Assembly: GCA_019113665.1 (NCBI GenBank)
Contig: DXGW01000181.1
Span: 1 to 9,767 of the forward strand
DNA length: 9,767 bases
Direction: 5' to 3'
Source of the DNA: Candidatus Alistipes excrementipullorum
GTDB lineage: Bacteria > Bacteroidota > Bacteroidia > Bacteroidales > Rikenellaceae
The translations under genes and the position numbers were made by a program. The notes under the pieces were generated by a model. That model was given only the letters and a program-made list of their open reading frames with translations, was not told the DNA's origin and ran no database searches. Shown piece after piece: positions 6,765 through 9,767 of this stretch. Every line of letters begins with the position of its first letter. The stretch's first letter is position 1.

Positions 6765-8528
6765 ATGCCCATAAACAAAAGATGGGTAGTCAAACCGCAG
6801 GGCGACACTCCGACGGTGGAGAGACTCTCTGCCGCATTAGGTATTGCCCCCGTGTTGGCTAACCTACTGGTACAAAGAGGCATAGACACAGTAGAAAAAG
6901 CAGACAAATTCTTCAACCCAAGTCTTGCGGATCTGCACGACCCGTTCCTGATGAAGGATATGGACAAGGCCGTCGAGCGCATCGGGCAGGCCGTACGCAA
7001 CGGGGAGAAGATCATGGTTTACGGCGATTACGATGTCGACGGAACCACGGCCGTGGCGCTGGTGTACAAGTTCCTGCGCCAGATCGGCCACAAAAACCTG
7101 CTTTTCTACATACCCGACAGATATACCGAAGGTTACGGCATATCGATCAAGGGTATAGACTACGCCGCCCGCAAGGGTGTCGGCCTGGTCATAACGCTCG
7201 ACTGCGGCATAAAGGCCACGGAAAAGATCGTCTATGCGAAACAGAAAGGCGTGGATTTCATCATCTGCGACCACCATCTCCCTGCCGACGAAATACCGAA
7301 GGCAGTGGCTGTCCTCGACCCAAAGCGTCCCGACTGCAACTATCCGTTCGACGAGTTGTCTGGCTGCGGCGTGGGATTCAAGCTCGTACAGGCGTATGCC
7401 CAGAAGAACGGCATTCCGTTCGAGAAGATTACGCACCTGCTCGACCTGCTGGTTGTCAGCATCGCGTCGGACATCGTCCCGCTGACGGGCGAGAACCGCG
7501 TGCTGGCGCACTTCGGGCTCGAAAAACTCAACAGTTCGCCCTCCGAAGGACTGGCGTCGATAATCAAGATATGCGGGCTCGACACCCACACCATCACCAT
7601 CGACGACATCGTCTTCAAGATCGGCCCGCGCATCAACGCCGCCGGGCGCATGCGCATGGACGAGAATGACGAGAATGCCGCCCCGTCGGGTGGCTATGCG
7701 GCCGTGAGCCTGCTGATCGAAGGCAACGAGCAGAAGGCACGCGAACTGGGCAACGACATCGACTCGTTCAACCAGGACCGCAAGAGCATCGACCGCAATG
7801 TCACGCAGGAGGCCCACGACTATATCGAGAGCAACTCCGAACTCAAGAAACGCAAGAGTACGGTGGTCTACAACCCCAAATGGGTCAAGGGTATCGTCGG
7901 CATCGTGGCCTCGCGCCTGATCGAGACTTACTACCGCCCGACCGTGGTGCTCACGATGAGCAACGGACTGGTTACGGGCTCGGCACGCTCGATCCCGGGC
8001 TTCGACCTCTACCAGGCCGTGGAGTCGTGCTCCGACCTGCTCGAAAACTTCGGCGGCCACATGTATGCAGCCGGCCTGACGATGCGCCCCGAGAATGTCG
8101 GGGAGTTCGCACGCCGCTTCAACGAGTACGTGGAGCAGAACATCGACCCGCAGACACTCATTCCGCAGGTCGACATCGACAGCCGGCTGCTCTTCTCGGA
8201 CATCACGCCCGAGTTCAACCGCCAGCTGAACCGTTTCCAGCCCTTCGGGCCCGGGAACACGGCCCCGGTATTCGTCACCTACTCGGTCAGCAACCGAGGC
8301 GACGCCAAACTCGTCGGCGCGGAACAGGACCATCTGCGCATGGACCTCGTTCAGCGCGAGAAGCCGAACACCGCAATACAGACCATAGCGTTCCAACAGC
8401 CGACGCACTACGAATGGATACGGGCGGGACACCCCATCGACATCTGCTACCAGATAGTCGAGAACCATTACCGCGGAACCGTGTCGACACAGTTGAGAAT
8501 AAAGGATATAAAACCCGTAGGAAAATAA
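6765..8528 (+). CDS. recJ: Single-stranded-DNA-specific 5'-3' exonuclease RecJ
   Basis: This 587-residue DHH-family nuclease has a length typical of RecJ. It degrades single-stranded DNA 5' to 3' in RecF-pathway recombination, mismatch repair and base-excision repair. Metal-site motifs are present in order: YGDYDVDGTT with Asp88, Asp90 and Asp92; LDCGIKA; DHH at Asp169-His171; LSGCGVGFKL; SIASDIVPL; and GPRINAAGRM at 287-296. The DHHA1 domain shows VKGIVGIVASRL and FGGHMYAAGLTM (Gly430-Gly431-His432), followed by the C-terminal OB-like domain with FQPFGPGNTAPVF. The ATG at 6765 is 5 bp after the lipB stop, and the folE start follows by 3 bp, so it is co-transcribed with both. The first 50 or so codons are AT-richer than the rest. 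There is no functional link to lipoate or folate metabolism that I know of. Confidence 0.97.
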   Translation: MPINKRWVVKPQGDTPTVERLSAALGIAPVLANLLVQRGIDTVEKADKFFNPSLADLHDPFLMKDMDKAVERIGQAVRNGEKIMVYGDYDVDGTTAVALVYKFLRQIGHKNLLFYIPDRYTEGYGISIKGIDYAARKGVGLVITLDCGIKATEKIVYAKQKGVDFIICDHHLPADEIPKAVAVLDPKRPDCNYPFDELSGCGVGFKLVQAYAQKNGIPFEKITHLLDLLVVSIASDIVPLTGENRVLAHFGLEKLNSSPSEGLASIIKICGLDTHTITIDDIVFKIGPRINAAGRMRMDENDENAAPSGGYAAVSLLIEGNEQKARELGNDIDSFNQDRKSIDRNVTQEAHDYIESNSELKKRKSTVVYNPKWVKGIVGIVASRLIETYYRPTVVLTMSNGLVTGSARSIPGFDLYQAVESCSDLLENFGGHMYAAGLTMRPENVGEFARRFNEYVEQNIDPQTLIPQVDIDSRLLFSDITPEFNRQLNRFQPFGPGNTAPVFVTYSVSNRGDAKLVGAEQDHLRMDLVQREKPNTAIQTIAFQQPTHYEWIRAGHPIDICYQIVENHYRGTVSTQLRIKDIKPVGK

Positions 8529-8531
8529 GAG

Positions 8532-9137
8532 ATGGAGACCGGATACAAACGTGAGGACATATACGATCCCGCAACCATCGAGGAACTTAAAGTACATTAC
8601 CGCGAGATCCTGCGGCTGCTGGGTGAGGACCCCGAGCGCGAAGGACTGCTCAAGACCCCCGAGCGCGTGGCCAAGGCCATGTCGTTCATAACCAAGGGCT
8701 ATACCGAGGATCCTGTCGCAATACTCCATTCGGCCATATTCCGCGAGGAGTACAAGCAGATGGTGCTGGTCAAGGACATCGAGCTCTACTCGGTCTGCGA
8801 ACACCACATGCTGCCCTTCTACGGCAAGGCCCATGTCGCGTATATCCCCAACGGCTACATCACCGGACTGTCGAAGATCGCCCGAGTGGTGGAGTGCTTC
8901 GCCCGCAGGCTGCAGGTGCAGGAGCGCATGACCGTACAGATACGCGACTGCATACAGGAGGCGCTCAACCCCATGGGCGTGGCCGTAGTCATCGAGGCCA
9001 ACCACATGTGCATGCAGATGCGCGGCGTCGAAAAGCAGAGTTCGGCCACGACAACATCGGCCTTCACCGGCATATTCCTTTCGGACCACCGTACGCGCGA
9101 AGAGTTCATGACACTCATAAGCAACAAGTACAGATAA
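8532..9137 (+). CDS. folE: GTP cyclohydrolase I
   Basis: FolE converts GTP to 7,8-dihydroneopterin triphosphate, the first step of tetrahydrofolate synthesis, and also feeds queuosine synthesis through QueD. The 201-residue protein is standard type IA. Zinc ligands are visible: Cys89 and His92 in SVCEHHMLPF, and Cys160 in HMCMQMRG. The Cys89-Cys160 spacing of 71 equals that of E. coli Cys110/Cys181. LLKTPERVAKA, IPNGYITGLSKIARVVECFA and RRLQVQERMT are family signatures, and the QSSATTTSAFTGIF stretch near the C-terminus is also typical. The active enzyme is a cytosolic homodecamer. The start is 3 bp after the recJ stop. A strong hairpin terminator lies 16 bp after the stop, marking the end of the operon. 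Confidence 0.97.
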   Translation: METGYKREDIYDPATIEELKVHYREILRLLGEDPEREGLLKTPERVAKAMSFITKGYTEDPVAILHSAIFREEYKQMVLVKDIELYSVCEHHMLPFYGKAHVAYIPNGYITGLSKIARVVECFARRLQVQERMTVQIRDCIQEALNPMGVAVVIEANHMCMQMRGVEKQSSATTTSAFTGIFLSDHRTREEFMTLISNKYR

Positions 9138-9153
9138 ACGGACCGATATAAGG

Positions 9154-9191
9154 AAAAAGCCGCTGCTTCGGGATTCGAGCAGCGGCTTTTT
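9154..9191. terminator. Bidirectional rho-independent-type terminator between folE and the nitroreductase gene
   Basis: The sequence AAAAAGCCGCTGCT (9154-9167) pairs perfectly with AGCAGCGGCTTTTT (9178-9191) around a 10-base loop. The core GCCGCTGCT stem is GC-rich. It is flanked by a T run (9187-9192) for the + strand and an A run (9154-9158) that becomes U for the - strand. It sits 16 bp after the folE stop and about 16 bp from the convergent gene's stop, so it can serve both. Confidence 0.92.
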
Positions 9192-9207
9192 TCATTGCGT
9201 GGCAGGA

Positions 9208-9738
9208 TCACCCGACCCACGTCACGCTTGCCGAGTCGTCGTGCTCGGGCAGCGGCGCCGGCTGGAAGTCGGAATAGCCTGCGGCGATGACACACAGCAC
9301 GCCGCACTCCTCGGGCAGCGGCAGCAGCTCGCGCAGAGAATCCAGCGCGCTCTTGCCTTCGGGTTCGGCCTGCACGTGCGGGCGTCCGTCGACATGTACC
9401 CAGCACGAGGCAAGACCCTCGTCCACACAGGCGAGTTGCAATATTGTGGCCGATATGGCGCAGTTCGTCCGCCACATGGGCGAAGCGTTGCCGTCACCCA
9501 TCACGACGAATGCCAGCGGCGCATTCTTCAGGAATGCCGAACCGTAATCGCGCATCTCGGCCATGCGGGCGATGATGTCGCGGTCCTCGACAACCATTAT
9601 GCGCGTGGAGCGCGAATTGCGTGACGACGGTGCCGTAAAAGTCTCCTTCAAAAGGCGGTCGATGACCTCACGCGGCACGCGCCGGTCGTCGAATCGCCGC
9701 ACACTGCGGCGCTTTGCCAATATATCCTTGAATTCCAT
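9208..9738 (-). CDS. Nitroreductase family protein (FMN-dependent)
   Basis: This 176-residue compact member of the nitroreductase superfamily consists of FMN-binding, usually dimeric, NAD(P)H-dependent oxidoreductases. Visible motifs are RRSVRRF (residues 10-16), which contacts FMN phosphate, and APSSRNSR (36-43). The segment WRTNCAISATILQLACVDEG (89-108) precedes LASCWV and is the helix typical of the family. A C-terminal VLCVIAAGYSDF matches the usual xxxxGYP region, with Ser replacing the common Pro. The natural substrate cannot be told from sequence; nitroaromatics, quinones or flavins are family possibilities. The ATG is at 9738-9736. The gene is convergent with folE and shares its terminator. 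Only 29 bp upstream are in the window, and I see no TAnnTTTG promoter element there. Confidence 0.9.
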   Translation of the reverse strand: MEFKDILAKRRSVRRFDDRRVPREVIDRLLKETFTAPSSRNSRSTRIMVVEDRDIIARMAEMRDYGSAFLKNAPLAFVVMGDGNASPMWRTNCAISATILQLACVDEGLASCWVHVDGRPHVQAEPEGKSALDSLRELLPLPEECGVLCVIAAGYSDFQPAPLPEHDDSASVTWVG

Positions 9739-9767
9739 ATCACAACGTTTTGGATAACATCATACAA

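Noticed and set aside
6864..9089. Very long (741-codon) open frame on the - strand across recJ and folE
   Set aside because: It is a shadow produced by GC-rich codon bias of two certain genes. The translation is His/Val/Leu/Arg-rich with no recognisable domain, and it covers both conserved enzymes in full antisense.
9739..9767. Possible promoter for the nitroreductase gene at the window edge
   Set aside because: Only 29 bases are available and no TAnnTTTG or TTTG element is present on the - strand there, so nothing can be supported.

Overview
The window reads as a chromosomal segment from a GC-rich member of the Bacteroidetes. An Alistipes-like or other Bacteroidales gut lineage is my best guess. 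The reasons are the aerotolerance-type (Bat) gene set, a promoter matching the Bacteroidetes TTTG / TAnnTTTG consensus, general lack of Shine-Dalgarno sequences, and GC-rich codon use with frequent ATA isoleucine. The genus is inferred from style, not from a marker gene. No phage, insertion sequence, CRISPR array, tRNA or rRNA is visible.

Region 1 (1-4940, + strand) is the 3' part of a MoxR/Bat operon. It holds the end of a MoxR AAA+ ATPase, a cytosolic DUF58 protein with a VWA-like metal site, a signal-peptide plus single-TM protein with a DUF4381-like C-terminal half, a BatC-like TPR protein carrying a long Asn/Gln/Asp-rich repeat tract, and two tandem membrane-anchored VWA proteins (BatA and BatB). 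The first four genes overlap by 1, 4 and 8 bp, and the last two are 1 bp apart, so they are almost certainly co-transcribed and translationally coupled. The usual reading is a MoxR chaperone-like ATPase working with DUF58 in the cytosol and an envelope VWA/TPR complex whose VWA domains face the periplasm. Two things differ from the arrangement I know: the TPR gene lies before batA, and no batD or batE follows batB.

Region 2 (4941-5032) is a short AT-rich intergenic stretch. It holds a near-perfect Bacteroidetes promoter with a perfect 12-bp inverted repeat packed between and over its two elements.

Region 3 (5033-9137, + strand) is a four-gene transcription unit: lipA and lipB (endogenous lipoate synthesis and octanoyl transfer), recJ (5'-3' single-strand exonuclease) and folE (GTP cyclohydrolase I). 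Gaps are 71, 5 and 3 bp. It is closed by a strong hairpin at 9154-9191.

Region 4 (9208-9738, - strand) is a convergent, compact FMN nitroreductase-family gene that shares that hairpin as a probable two-way terminator. Its promoter would lie beyond the window edge.

All protein families here are known ones. The points most worth a second look are the reordered, apparently truncated Bat operon, the in-frame repeat tract in the TPR protein, the palindrome inside the lipA promoter, and the two insertions plus an altered active-site loop residue in LipB.
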